A stretch of DNA of 64,000 bases from Lanius collurio (lineage: Eukaryota > Chordata > Aves > Passeriformes > Laniidae). The position numbers were made by a program, and so were the translations under genes. The stretch is taken from positions 19,580,926 to 19,644,925 of the forward strand of contig JACBWW010000016.1 in assembly GCA_020086605.1 (NCBI GenBank), written 5' to 3'. The number at the start of each line of letters is the position of its first letter. Within the stretch, counting starts at the first letter, position 1. Below are positions 26,965 to 40,700 of the stretch, one piece after another. A model generated the notes under the pieces. The model worked only from the letters and a program-made list of their open reading frames with translations, was not told the origin of the DNA and made no database searches.

Positions 26965-28005
26965 TGTGCTGAAAAACACACTGGCTTTAACTGGGTGTCC
27001 CAGTTGAAAGCCCAGAGGGTGGGGATGAATGGGGTTACACTCAGTTCACAAGTGGTATCCCTCAAGGGTCAGTGTTGGGGATGGTTTTGTTTCATCTCTT
27101 CGTTGATGATCTGGCCAAGGGGATTGGGTGCACCCTCAGTCAGTGCACAGGTGACACAAAGGCAGGAGTGCTGATCTGCTGGGGGGCAGGAAGGCTCTGC
27201 AGATGGATCTGGACAGGCTGGATGGATGTGATGAGGCCAGTTGTGGGAAGTTCAATGAGACAAAGTGCCAGATCCTGCACGTGGATCACAATGACACCTG
27301 GCAGCACTGCAGGATGGAGGCAGAACGGCTGCAAAGCGCTGGGGGAAGAAGCCCTCAGGGGGCTGGTGACAGCAGCTCAACAGAAGCCAGCTGTGCTCAG
27401 GTGCCCAAGAAGGCCAGTGGCACCTGGCTTGTACCAGCAATAGTGTGGCCAGCAGGACCACAATGATGGCCCCCCTTTGCTGGGCACTGGTGAGGCACTG
27501 GTGAGTGCTGTGGCCAGTTCTGGGCCCCTCGTGACAGGACAGACCTTGAGGGGCTGGAGTGAGTCCAGGGAAGGGAAACAAAGCAGGGGAAGGGTCTGGA
27601 GCACAAGTCTGGTGAGGAGAAGCTGAGGGAGCTGGAGGTGGGGCTCAGCCTGGAGGAAAGGAGGCTCAGGGGAGACCCTATCACTGTCTGCAGCTCCATG
27701 GAAGGAGGCTGTAGCCAGGTAGGGGTCGGTCTCTTCTCCCCATAACAAGTGATAGAACACTCAGATTGCACCAGGGGAGGTTCAGATTGGGTATTAGAAA
27801 GGAAATTCCTCCCTGAAAGGGTTGTCAAACCCTGGAAGTGGCACCCAGGGAAGGGGTGAGTCACCATCCAGGGAGGTATTTAAAAGAGGTGTAGATGTGG
27901 TGCTCACGGACATGGTTTAGTGGTGGGCTTGGCAGTGCTGGGGTAATGGTTGGACCTGATGATCTTAAAGGTCTTTTCAAACCTAAATGATTCCATAATT
28001 CTACT
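26965..28005 (+). mobile_element. CR1 LINE, 1-kb 5'-truncated copy with part of reverse transcriptase
   Basis: The copy covers the CR1 reverse-transcriptase C-terminal part and 3' region. In plus-strand translation the RT motif [10 protein letters not shown] is visible near 27046-27076 and is followed by [18 protein letters not shown]. The usual ADD active-site word is altered (CTGDTK), so the copy is dead. Later landmarks are GATCTGGACAGGCTGGATGG (27209 on), CAGCAGGACCACAATGATGG and the CR1 3' block GGTTTAGTGGTGGGCTTGGC (27914 on). It ends near TTCCATAATTCTACT at 28005. It is broken by several frame changes, so the overlapping open frames on both strands here are not genes. It lies antisense to AGBL4. 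Confidence 0.9.
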
Positions 28006-28833
28006 ATTTTGTCTTGATCACCAGGATCCCTGCTCTAATCATATTAACTTTCATTTCTAAAAGGCAAAATGATGTATGCTCTGTGAGGCCTGACCAAACA
28101 GGCACTCAGAAGAGAATGCCAGATACCTTTTCATGTTTAAATATCATCAACTACTGCATGTTTACACACAAATACAATGTTCAATCAATGTAGTTTTTTA
28201 CATATGTTGATGCAAGTATGTATGTAAACCAATGCACACACAGTAGCTTTGCATAAACAAAACACTCTTCTTAAGAGAAATATGAATAAAAGCTTTATTT
28301 AGCACAGCAGTAATTTATCCTCTAAACAACTTCTCACAGTTAGAGGGAATAAACTGAAAAACAAAGGAATAAAAATGATTAAAAGCTATTTGCTGTGATA
28401 CTTCACCAGAAATTAAGATTATAGAGGCCAAGAAATTTCCAGTCAGGACAAAAGGCTTTTTAAATCTTCTAAATCTTTTGTTGTGCCTGTGACTACAGGT
28501 TGAAATGATTGATTTTCCTCTATGATAGTGTCTTAAATTGTGTGTCACACAGTCAAAATTTAAAGCTTGATAGGTCCACAGCACAGTTTTAAAATCATTC
28601 AAAGAAGCTCAAAATTTAATTAAGCAAAACATTAGACCAATTAAGACAAAATGGTAGTATGAAATATTAAGGTAAAACATGTATTAGTGTGACATTTGCA
28701 TTTTTATGAAGTATGAATCACAAAGAAATAAAAACTGCTGCTAAATTTCAGTTAAGTCCCTTTTAAAAATCTTGTTTCCATGGCAATGCTGAGAGTAAGT
28801 TTTCAGAGGATGTAAGATATGGATTTTTTATTT

Positions 28834-28847
28834 AAAAAAAAAAAAAA
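28834..28847 (+). repeat. Short poly-A run
   Basis: About 14 A followed by CAACACAACA. No adjoining retrotransposon is recognised. Confidence 0.8.
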
Positions 28848-31800
28848 CAACACAACAGTTTAAATGAGAAATAGCAACATCATGGCCTCTTTTCAATTTT
28901 CTAATACACCCAAGAGGCACAGAAAATAAGTCACCAAGACATCAATGCCAGGATGAATGCAGGAGGACAGACCCCTACTTATTCCACTGTTTTGCAGTAT
29001 GCTGCTAAATAAATACATTCACCAGTGTAATTCTGCTGCAAACACACTAATTGTTAACAGGCAACAGTATTTTTTGCAATCTGAAGGCCTGGTAGCGCCC
29101 ATTCAATTCAGGAAAGCTTAATAACACTCATTACCAGATGAGCTGAAATTCCACTACAAAGGCTACCTGTGACAAAAGTAACCAAGTGATTCTTCTTTTA
29201 CATTCCAGATCTAAGAAAAGTTGTTCAAGTCTCTAATGAGTAATCAGGGATTGAGGTTTCTAGGCTACAAAAATCCTGTTATGGCAAAAAAGGCAGAAAC
29301 CTAACACCCAAATCAATACTGTATTACTCTCTCCACAGGCAAGAGCTGCTGGGTCAGGAAAATCATGAAAAATTCATAGTGAAGGTGGTCAAGTCATCCA
29401 TAAGATAGAGAAAATAATGCTATATCTAAAGATCCCTTGAGCAGTCGAAGACATTTTATAGATTTCACCATGGATAAGTGCTGGTTTGTCTCATCTATGT
29501 ACCTTAATACTGTTCCTCTCTTATTTCTAACAGTAAATGAGGATGGTCTGGTCTATATTTACTGTTTCCTATTTACTTTATTAATTTCTCTGTCTTTGTG
29601 CTCCACTGTTGTTGCAATAGCCACCCACAAGAGAATTTCTGAGTCACTCCTGCTAGAAGAAAAAGTAGGTAATACATCTTGGTGGAGTCCTCCAACTAAA
29701 TTCCTCAGCAGGGATGAGCATAATTCGGGCTAAGAGAAAAAGTTAGGAATGTTCTGCTCTTTCTGTGACATCACTTCTGCAAAGGGGAGCAAGCAGCAGC
29801 CTTCATTTCTATCAAGTCAAAACTCACAAGCATAAAAAAGAAAGATACAATTTTATTTCATATAAGGGTAATAGAAGGAAAATAAGTGTTTAAACAGCTA
29901 CAGGTGGAAAATATTTGAGCATGATTAATAACTGGGTTTGCAAATCTTCATTCCTCCTGCAGCATCAAATTCATGCCTAACAAAACAACAGTATAAAAAG
30001 TTAAATGGCGAAGCAGGTCTCCCTGTACAATATATAATAAAGTAAGTAATAAAAAGAACCCTGACAATAGCAAGAAGTGATAGAAATCTCACTGCCAGAT
30101 AAAAGACACAGTGCTTTCTAAAGCTTCATAAACATTTCTGAGATTTGGGAAAAGGTACATTCTTCCACAATGCACAGAAATCCAAAGCTTTCCAGCAGGA
30201 TGGCTGCTCCGTTATCCCACACCTGTAAAAGATTTAAACATTCTATGATTCAAGACACAAGACACTTTGTGGAAAATGGATATAGTCATGATTAAATCTG
30301 TTATGCCAAAATAAGATAAACAACGTTAGAAAGACCGTGCATCTCTCTGCCACTGAGGAAAAAGAATCAAATTAAGGATGAAAACCGCTAGTCCATTTTG
30401 TCAATTGTCTGCAGGATGCAGCACTGTCTCCTGTTCTGTAACAGCAATCCCTATCTAGTGAGCCATTTAGGAAATTGTTAAAGTTCTTTATTGCATTTAA
30501 AAAATATTATTCACCTGTGAATGTATTTGTCCAAGTATATTGCCTCTCCAGATACACATTAGACTGTGTCTGCAAGGTCTTGGAATAATCCAGAAAAGAA
30601 TGGAGGGGCAGGACACGTCCTGCCTTAGACTTGAATGTGCTGGACATTCACCTGGAATACTTAGAAACATCCCTGACCTTGTTATATAAGGCCAGTCAAA
30701 GACTCAAAGAGCAATTCCATACATCAATTGTATTTCAGGGGAGTTTTTTTGGTTTGTTTTTATTTATGAAAATTAGGAAAGAATATTGGGAGCAAAAAAG
30801 CAGGAAAAGAATTCATTTGGACAGTAATGGGAGACTTAGTTCTGAAAGTTTATGCAATCTTACTTGAAAGCACATGAGAGAATTTATAGAGATTGGTGCC
30901 AAGAAATGTAAAGGCCAATTTTCCAAGGTGCTAACAGTACTGAAATGTCAGTAAAGTCAATGGAAACTCAGGTTATTTTGCACTTCTTAGAAAATATTTT
31001 AAAATAGTGAGTCCATAACAGGGACCTTGTGAAATCACTTGTAGCACCTGTATTCCCCTAGCAGAGCAAATATCAGTGCAGAAAGCAGAGGTTATTTTGA
31101 AGTAGAAGGGTGAAACCAGCTGCAAGGAGAATTATCTTTGGCATCATGTAGCATGATCAGGCAGTATTGCATTCACAGTGTGAGCCAGTACCACAAAAGA
31201 CAATACTCATTAATATGTGTCACCAATATATTGCTATGGGAAAAAGAGTGTTCAAAAAAATTTACCAGTGATTGTTCTTGAATAGTAGATCAGAATATTT
31301 AAGGTTTGGGGTTTTTTTAAATAATGTTTACCAATGTCCAAATGTATTAAAGGTTTACCAACAAAGTTTCCCAAATTTTACACATTTTGATTCTGTAAGA
31401 AAAGTTTTTTACAGAATGACACAAAGTGTCATTAATGACATTTCTGGGGCTGCCAGTATTTCACTGGGGGTGAATATAGAAAAATGTTACCTTGGACAGA
31501 GGAGAGTACTGGAAATCTGTATCTTTTTGAAGCCCTGGTACTTCAGTGAGAGCCGTGCATGGGGCTGAAACACCCATTTTTCTCAGTGCTCCTCATTGCC
31601 CCCAGCCAAACTCTGCTGATCCAAGAGTAACCCAGCCTGCAGTCAGAGAACTTGGCTGTGCCTCAAGAACCTCATCTAGATATTTCCAGTTACATGGCTA
31701 AGGTTAAAAATTCTCTGGGTTAACACATTTGCAAGAGTAGCACAAAAGATGCCACTTGTCATACTTTAGTTAAGGAGTGTTTATTATGTATTAGCATTAA

Positions 31801-34419
31801 CATGGTTATTTGCATGGCAGAAAGATTTTATTTTTTTTCCTTTCTCCCCACAAAAGTTCTCTAAAATACTTTGTTCTAAGACATTCTTATAATAGCGTGC
31901 AGATACAAAAAAATACAAGTTTCATTAGAAAAGAATGAATGATAGGGAAAAGGAATACACAATTTAAATACACAAAATCAGCATGTCCTACACAAAGATA
32001 AGAATACTCCCCAGGAGAATGTTCAAAACTTTGCATTTGTTCTTGTTAATTATACACTTCATCTTTAAAATCAGGAAGAATGCAAAATATTTTTCATTCA
32101 TTTTCCACATATATATAGCACATCTATTAATAAAATAATCTTTGGGTTTAGTAGAATACATTTTACAGCCTGATAAGCATTGCATTTCACACGAAGTAAA
32201 ATGGCTGTATCATTTACTATGCTCCTCTCATTTAACATAATATCTGTAACAGCCTGCATCTTCTCACAATATTATAACTTTACATTACTACAAAACACAA
32301 TTTCATAAATTGTAAGGGTCTGCACAAACAGGAATGTATTTTAACACAGAAAACTTGACACTATCACTGCACTTTTCTTCAAAAATATTCTTTTCTTTCT
32401 TTGACATTTTTTTGGCTTACACAATAGGGTGCCAAACATTTGTGACAGCTTACAATAGAAAAACAATATTGCTTTTAGTTAACAATGTTAGCTATGAATA
32501 TATATTGACAGCATTTTCACTGCAGATTTGCTGCCAACATAATACAAAGCAAATAGCATTCAATATGTTGGAACACTCAGGGGAATTAAAGAGTTTCAAA
32601 AACAAATTTATGGCATTAGGTGCTGAATGCTAAATCTAATGAAAATGCAAATTCAGAAGTATCTCCTGCACATACTTCATGCGAAGGAACACAGATTGGC
32701 AAAGTGATAAAATTAAGATTGTTTAAGTCAGGAGAAAATTATGTTAAAATGCCTCTGCTTGTTTGGCTTTTTATAAAGCCAGTTTTACCACAAATATTAA
32801 TATTTTTCCAAAATTCTTTCTGCTTTTCTTCCTTGAAGTACATCAGAGACATCATAAAAAAACCCTCTGAATTCAAAATGCTCCCAAATGTTTTGAGAAA
32901 GTACAAATACATCATTGTATAATTTTAATATTTGCAGCTTCACTACTGATCACATACCCAAGCATCATTGTTCCCTTGAAACAACAGAAGCTGAGTTTTA
33001 CTTCCAAGTCTGTACATTTATTATTATCTACAAAACAAGCAGAGGAGTGCATAGAAATTATGATTTAAATCTTATTAAAATACAGCAATACACTGCAACA
33101 TTGTAGTCTCATCTCCTGTAAATAAAAATGTATTTGCTAAACCAAACATTATTGACCATACTTTATAACTCACATGACACTAGTAGTTTTTAAACCATTT
33201 AAAACAAAAATTCATGTATGTTAACAATGCCATGAAAGCAAAAATTGATCAGACTTTGGTGCTGTTGAATATAATTTTTTATTAATTTTTAGGTGAACTT
33301 GATATTTATCAGCACTGACCTATAATAAGCTGTTCAACGCTTGTATCTAACAGTCTTTGTAAGACATGAAATTATTATGTAAGTTTTAAAATAACTTGTT
33401 TAGATAGATATAAAATTATATTGTTATATAAACAAATTCTTCATAGGTTGCACTCTGGTATTACTGAAGGCATTTTGTACTCTCTAAGTAACAAAAAAAG
33501 GGAAAAAAAAGTATATGTAGAACAATATTTGGGTTTAAGCATTGAAGTGTAAAATTGTTATAATCCACAATTATCAAACCCACTACAACACACAGAAATT
33601 TATGAATTTCTGGTTTATTAGAAAGCTGAATGAAACACATTTTAGGATTAAGCTTGGCCATCTCACACAGTTTTCCATGAGACTCACACTACTTGCATTA
33701 TAGAGTAGCCTAAACTGCAAAATTATACAGTGCTTCCCACTCTGGTGAGAGAGCCACAACTCTACATTTAGATCTGCAAAGGAAAATCAGGAAGTGCAAA
33801 GCTTCACTTTTGCTAAGCTATGAATTTCCAAACACGCTTTTGAGCTCACCCAGTGCAATATGGACCTGTATTCTATAAGCATCAAAAGAGTGGATTTTTT
33901 AGAAGCTGAAAGACTCTGAAAATGGTGAAGATGGAGTAAACACAGTTAATTTGTTAACGTCTACTCTGTCTCTTTTCACTAACTGTCAAGGAAATCATAT
34001 TTTACATTTTTTTTCAGAATGTGCTTGGAAAGGATTTCCCAGTAACCTACACTAAATCTCACTGAAGGGTGACAACAGAAATCAATATGTGTCTCTGAAG
34101 AATAATCTAGCCAAACATTTAGATTTAGGAAATTCATTTGTATCTATGCATGAAAAATTCCTGGCAAAAAAAAAGAAATTATCTCCCTGCATACATGTCA
34201 TCTCTTTATATAAGCTGATTTTTATAATGAACAGGCTTTAAATCAATAAAATAAATATATTTAACTCCATGTAAAATAACAATTGACCTGGGTAGGTTAC
34301 TATATCAACCTCTGCTTCAAAGAAATCCTTCTGCAGCCATAGGGAAGAGACAACCCACAAAGAACAGCTATTGTAGTTTCATCCTGCATATTCCAAAGCC
34401 ATGGAATTGCCATTCCACA

Positions 34420-34720
34420 TGCCTGCCAGGAAGGATATTCAGTTTAATCTGGCTATTGAGGCGATTCTAAACCTAACCCTGGAGGTACTCAGCATCACTG
34501 TCAAATTTGCAGGGCCAGGCAAAGCCCTGCCACGGACCCCACAATACTCTGTAGTGCTCTGATTTTGGGAATAGTTTTGCCCACAGAGTTCACAGAGCAG
34601 AACATGAACACACAACAAGCTGCAAAGCTGCAATTCTGCTTCCCTGCATCACCCCTGATTATGACATGGACCTTCATGAAACCATGCAAAGGGAAAGGGA
34701 AACCTGCTAGGAGAACCTGC
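34420..34720. other. GC-richer intronic island of unknown origin
   Basis: This stretch has clearly more G and C than its AT-rich surroundings, for example GGGCCAGGCAAAGCCCTGCC near 34512. It carries two minus-strand open frames (34439-34633 and 34501-34737) with no family resemblance. It may be a decayed transposon not recognisable by eye. Confidence 0.4.
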
Positions 34721-37700
34721 CCATTGGTGTAATACATTAATTTATTAAAGTTTTAATAAACATCTTCTGTAAGGCTTCATGTGAATTTCCAGAAGGACAA
34801 TGAACACAATACCCTTCAAAAATTATGCTATCCAACTAGAAAATTTTAAAATGCGTTCTGTAGAGGACCATCAGTTCAAGACAAGAAAATTTTCTGTGCC
34901 AATAAAAGCTGGTTTCAATGTTCAAGGTTAAGGCTCTGAATTCATGGACTTTGGTGTGCAGTGGGACCATATGTATATTAAAAGGGCAAAAAAATTTGTA
35001 ACAATACTTTTCTCAAAGTTGAAAATTATAATAAGGAAGTGGTTGTCCAATTTGTTGTCTCTTATCTTGAAAATTATTAGGGAAAAAAAGAGACTGGTAA
35101 ACAGAAGCCACAACCCTGTTCAGTGCCTGGCTTAGAGAAAACAAACGTTTTGAGGCAGATTATTTGTATTCCTTATACCAAGCTACTAAAAGCTTCAGAA
35201 AGATTATCCTTTCTATTACAATGTAAACGCCACTCAACAACATGCAGTAGATTTAGCAGAAATACATGCAGTTGTTTTAAATCTATGCTGAATGTGTTCC
35301 ACTGTATATACATCCTCTGGTAAAAGGAGTAATAAAAAACTCATTTCTACTTGAAAAAACCTGCCAAGTTTTAGTTCTTACATAACATAATGCATATTTA
35401 GACTATCATGTTATTCTGTAAAAGATGTCCAAACAAGATGATTTGATGTTGGAACAGTCATCTCAGAACAACCAGAGCAATGTAAGGTAAAATAATTGTC
35501 AAGTCAATCTCTAGCTTACACTTTATTGCAGAAATAAATTGAACTCTGCTCTAGCTTTTTGACACGTAATTCTGATACTAATGGGTTCAAATCCATTTCT
35601 CTTTGCTCTCCTTCCTAACAGGAAGCCTTGTGTAATACTGTGTCAGAAATCTACCAGTTACTGGCTAATGTTTCCCTTAAATAAAAAGTCTCTGCCTGTA
35701 ATAGTATTAACAGCTGCCATCAGTTTACAGTAATGAGCCACAGTTCATCATGGTAGTGCTACTATGAAAATTAGAAGCTTCCATGGAGCTTCTCAATTCA
35801 CAAAAAAATTACCAGAGCCACCCTGAGCCGTGGTGTAACAGCAGATGTTGCTTACCCAGGGTGTACAGGTCAAAGCCTAAACTGGGGGAACTGTAGTCAG
35901 TCATCAGAATCACTCAGCTTATTATTCTGTGTTATATATAAAAATACAGCAGCTCTATTTTGAGAGTCAGTTTATAAATCCAGTGTTAATTTTCCTTAAA
36001 TTCTCACAGCAAAAAATTGCACAGTCATTTTACAGAGTATTTCACAGCTTCTTCAATAGATCAATTAAAATATATTTTGCTGGAAGAACACAATAATTCA
36101 GCTATATAGAATTTAATATCTTGGGTAACCTATACAGTTTTCCAGTTTCAATTAACAGTAAAAGCAAAAAACAAAAAGCTACAAATCGTGGCATATTAAT
36201 TTTATTTGCTCCCTAAAAAAATGAAAGTGCATATCTTAATGCTTGATAGGTCCAGAGTTCTATAAACTAAGCATATGCTTATAAGACCTATAGCAAAGGA
36301 AAAAAATATTTAATTGAGATCAGGATGGGATTTTTTCTGCAGCATTTAACATTGTAGGAACTTTGCTCCCTCTGAAATCAGTGGGAGACATTGATTATAT
36401 TGAATTTTAAAAGTTTGAAATTACTCTGAATTTAAAAGATAAGAACATCTAAAAGCAGGAAAGTTTACAACATTTCATCTTCACTTCTTCAATGTATGCT
36501 TCCACATTCTGATATGAAGACTGTTGAGAAATAAAAGGAAAATGAAACCAAATTTGCATGGAAGACAATTCACTCTGGAACTAAAAAGGGAATATTTAAT
36601 CAGAAATCAGAAAGGTCTTAAACTGACACAAAAGTAAGCATGTCACATCACTGACATCAAGATCATCACAGCACTGATTTTGTTTATGACATCTGTAATG
36701 TATTTTTGACATTTTGAGTGACAGATGCCACCATCATAGGAAATTAAACACACCTGGCCATTAGTTTCCTGTAGGCAAAAGCCACTGTTAAATCTGAAGC
36801 ATAGAGTATGTGTGCAATAATTATTGAACACTGGCATCTGAGGTGTTCTTACAGACACCTGGAACAGAAAAGGTTTATGAATTTAATACTGTCTTGCCAA
36901 GAGTGAATATTTCACCAGGACAGACAGTGTTCTGGTAATGCTGAATATTTTCTGTGTTTACCAACCTACCTGCATTCATTACTTTTCAAAGGATGATACC
37001 TGTCATGACAGCTTTGAATAATTTCATGGACATGCACAGTGTATTGCACTTACCAAAGTTTCCCAGGCACCCTCCATCTATTCCAAGCACAACTGAATTA
37101 TTGATCCAAAATAAAACTATACATACTTGAAAGGATTCCAACTTGGAAGAATCATCATTTATAAATCTAATTTTATACATGACTAATATAGGCACAAGTT
37201 TCCAAAATGGTAGCATTATTTTTCTTCAAAACTGCAGTATTTTCAATTGATTTTTCTTTTTTTAAATGTTGAGACGCACATACAATCTATTTTAAACGTC
37301 ATCACTTTGTTTCTTATTTAATTATCATTTCATATGGCTTCCTCAGTAAGTGAATGATTACCTCAACTGCTGCTTTTGACTTACCATAAAATTGTACCAC
37401 TTTCCAACCCAGGGATCAGTAAAACTACTTCTAAAAATACAAAGGCTCCTTTGAAATAATCCATTTTGTGTTATAATACAAACTTCAGGTAATTCAAACC
37501 CTTCCCTTACAAAAAGTTACAGACCCATATTACAAGGTGCTACGGTACCACAAGGTCTTAAAAAATTTTCCTCACAATTCTGCCTCCACCCTTCTTTCTC
37601 TCATTGTTTTTCAAGTTGAAGGGCATGTGCTACTCAAAGAAATAATCTGCCTTCCCTGTGGTAAAGCTGTTACTAAAAAGATATTGTCCAAATGCACCCA

Positions 37701-40700
37701 CCTCAGCCTCTCATGTTTTCTCTCATGTTTTCAAGGCACACAGATAGATATGTCTGCATATATTTGTATATAAAATACACATATGCATGCAAATACAGCT
37801 TTAAAGGACTTGGCCAGTGCAGGATATGCAGTGCAACACTGTAGTGCACAGGGATGCCATCAGATAAAATGAAAACCAGCTTAAAGTCCAGATTTTGCTG
37901 TTTCTAAATTCTGAAAGGAATCCCAAAGGATGCAAACACATAACTCTTATTTTGCTCAACTGTTGTCATATTTGTTAGTGAACACCAGAGAATTTTCAGT
38001 GAAAGCATTCTCTAATTCGGATCAATTTTTTTTACTTGATTTTTCCTGATGAAAATGTTTCAAGACAGTTTTGTCTCCTTTGTAATCCTAGAAAAATTAT
38101 TATAATTTCAACCTTTACGCAGTATTTGCCTTTCTCCAAGGGAAAATAAATCATGATACTGCATGACATGATAATGATGAATGATAATGACTGACAAACC
38201 CAGCAACCTTAGATGCATGTAAAAGTTTAAATCTTGACCAAGTTCAGCCACAAGAACTGAAATCCACTATCTGATAGCTGATAAAAAAGGAAAAACTTCA
38301 CTGACATATGAAACAAAAAAATTTGATACTGCTCCAACTAAATCCCTACCAAAACTACAGCAAGCAGTGAATGAAAAGTTACAGCAGTTATGCTACTCAC
38401 AGTTTCATCTTAAAGTCAAAATGGCAATGTGAGCTGGTAGTGTGAGCTGATACTCATTTAACCTCTTGAATCTTGAAACTTGAATACAGATGGTTTTCAT
38501 GAAAAGTATCAGAAGGAAGGAAACAAAATTAATTTATATGACAAAACAAAACTGGGACTTGAAAAAGATCAGGTTTTGTCTACCTGTGCAAGCAGTGACT
38601 AAAATACCAAAACACAGGAAGAGTCGGATGTCTCTTTCTGGCATGCTAAAATTTCACATAAGAGTACATAAAGATGGGTAACAGCTGAGGGCTTCCTAAA
38701 CAGACAAAATTCAAATAATCTGGTGATTCTCCTTGCAAATTATTATAAACAGCTATTTAGAGAGATTACAGGAGCTGACCAGAAGAGGATTAATAAATTA
38801 TTAATGTAAATTATTAATAAATGAGTGATATATACCTAATTTATTAAGAAGGCATCTGCAATGAAATACATTAAGGAAATTATGCATTTAAGATTGGTTA
38901 GGAATTGTTGCATAAAAATACTTTATTCATTCACTTCAAATGTATTCACTTCAAAATTTCAGAACTGTACTCTTTCATAAAAGCACGCCCTTTTACATAT
39001 GCATTTTCCAAAGCTAGGTAAGTGCAATATAGCCTTTAATGCACAGCAAAGAAAATACCTGTCTTCTCAAATGAGAAGCTGGAAAGACTGAAAGACTTCA
39101 TCAAGTATCTTTATAACAGCAACTTAAATCCCCAAATGACAGCAGAGCAAAGCTTGTCTGCTTAAGAAGAAAGTAAAAAGGTAGCCTGTTTCCCACTTTA
39201 GCCTGCTTTTGATGTCATCTTCATCTTACTTTGGATGCAGCTTCAGCAGGAATTAACTGCACAGATTGAGTTCTTAGGTCAGAAAAAGAGTTTGAGTACC
39301 TCAAATCATGCCTGCTTTTCTTCTTTCTCCCTGCTTCTCCAAAAGGTGTCAGTTGGTACAGAGACATTTCCTCTCCCTATACACGTATCACCCCTATCTT
39401 TAAACAATCCCAGACGTAACATCATAAAGAAGCAGTTGTCTGCTAAGGATCATTGAGTTGTTTTAGGACAGTAAGAAGAGGCCCGAGCATATTATAAAAT
39501 CCACTGTCAATAATAAATATTTACTGAAAATGCAATCAGTTAAAGACAACAGAGATCTATCAGTCTTCTATATTTTACAAAACAGTGCTGGACAAAAAAA
39601 CATAAAACTCTACAATGACAGCTCCACACATTCATAATAATTTCCAGCTATGACAATCTCTTGTCTTACCTGGGCATCCTGTTTAAATTTCTGAAGAACA
39701 GGCTATCCTTTTTCCTGATCCATACTCATACATAACAAAAATCCCCCAAAAAATTCATGAGACAAAATTCTACTTTCAGTCCAACAGAAACTGAAGTAAC
39801 AGAGAGAGTGTCTTTGAAGTAAATAACATTTGGTTCCTTGATTTTAACCTCAATCTGGATTGATTTATTAACTGTAAGTAATGATCAAGTCCTAGCTGCC
39901 AAATATCCATTCTTCTCCTCTATCCTTCTTGGTATATTTTGTCAGTACCTTTGTGATGAAGAACTCCAAATGTGTTTATCAACACTTACAGAACAAAATT
40001 TGGCACTATTAGGAAACCCCTTCTGTTGGAAATTCTTTTTTTAATCTCAGTGAAAATACCATTTCTCGACATGATTCATCAGACAGCAGAGCTGCTCAGG
40101 GTACACACACACATACACAGAATTTGTCATGAGGCCTAGATGTGCATTGCTTACTGGTGTAATATGGCTGCTGTATGTGAAATCAAAAATCTTCAAATAG
40201 TGTTAATCCTTTCATCATTTTCTTGTATTTAACTCTTACCTCTTCTTAAATGGCTCAAAAGTAAATTTTCCAGGACAAAGATCATCTTTTTTCGGTGTGG
40301 TTACAATATCTGGAACAGTGAGTGTCAATCACTGGAGAAGAATTTCTGTCTGTGGTCCTCAAGAACAATAAACATTTATTCTTTTCACCTGTAAAATCCT
40401 CCCATATTGGTATGCCAGTATATTTTTTATTATCACACGTACACACACTTCTTTTTTTTCCCAAAAAGCTCAAATGAATCACTGTTGCTAGTAATAGCAT
40501 TAAAGCCATTCTAGCTCAGAGGTAATCTTGCACCTGAAGCACTGTGTATTTAAAATACTTGAAATGCAATTGGGAGATGAAATTTGTTCATCCAATTTCC
40601 GGCTGCACAGAGAAGAAATTTAGCAAAATCGTAGATGGTGTTTTAAGGGCCATGGCTGAAGTGAATAGGGAGAAAACCCTGCCCAGTAAAGAGCATTATC

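Noticed and set aside
27072..27443. Possible intact reverse transcriptase gene
   Set aside because: Only a piece of the RT domain remains, the active-site word is altered, and the frame breaks soon after, so it is a dead CR1 fragment.
27397..27867. 156-codon open frame on the minus strand, with overlapping 127- and 109-codon frames
   Set aside because: All are antisense to the CR1 copy at 26965-28005.
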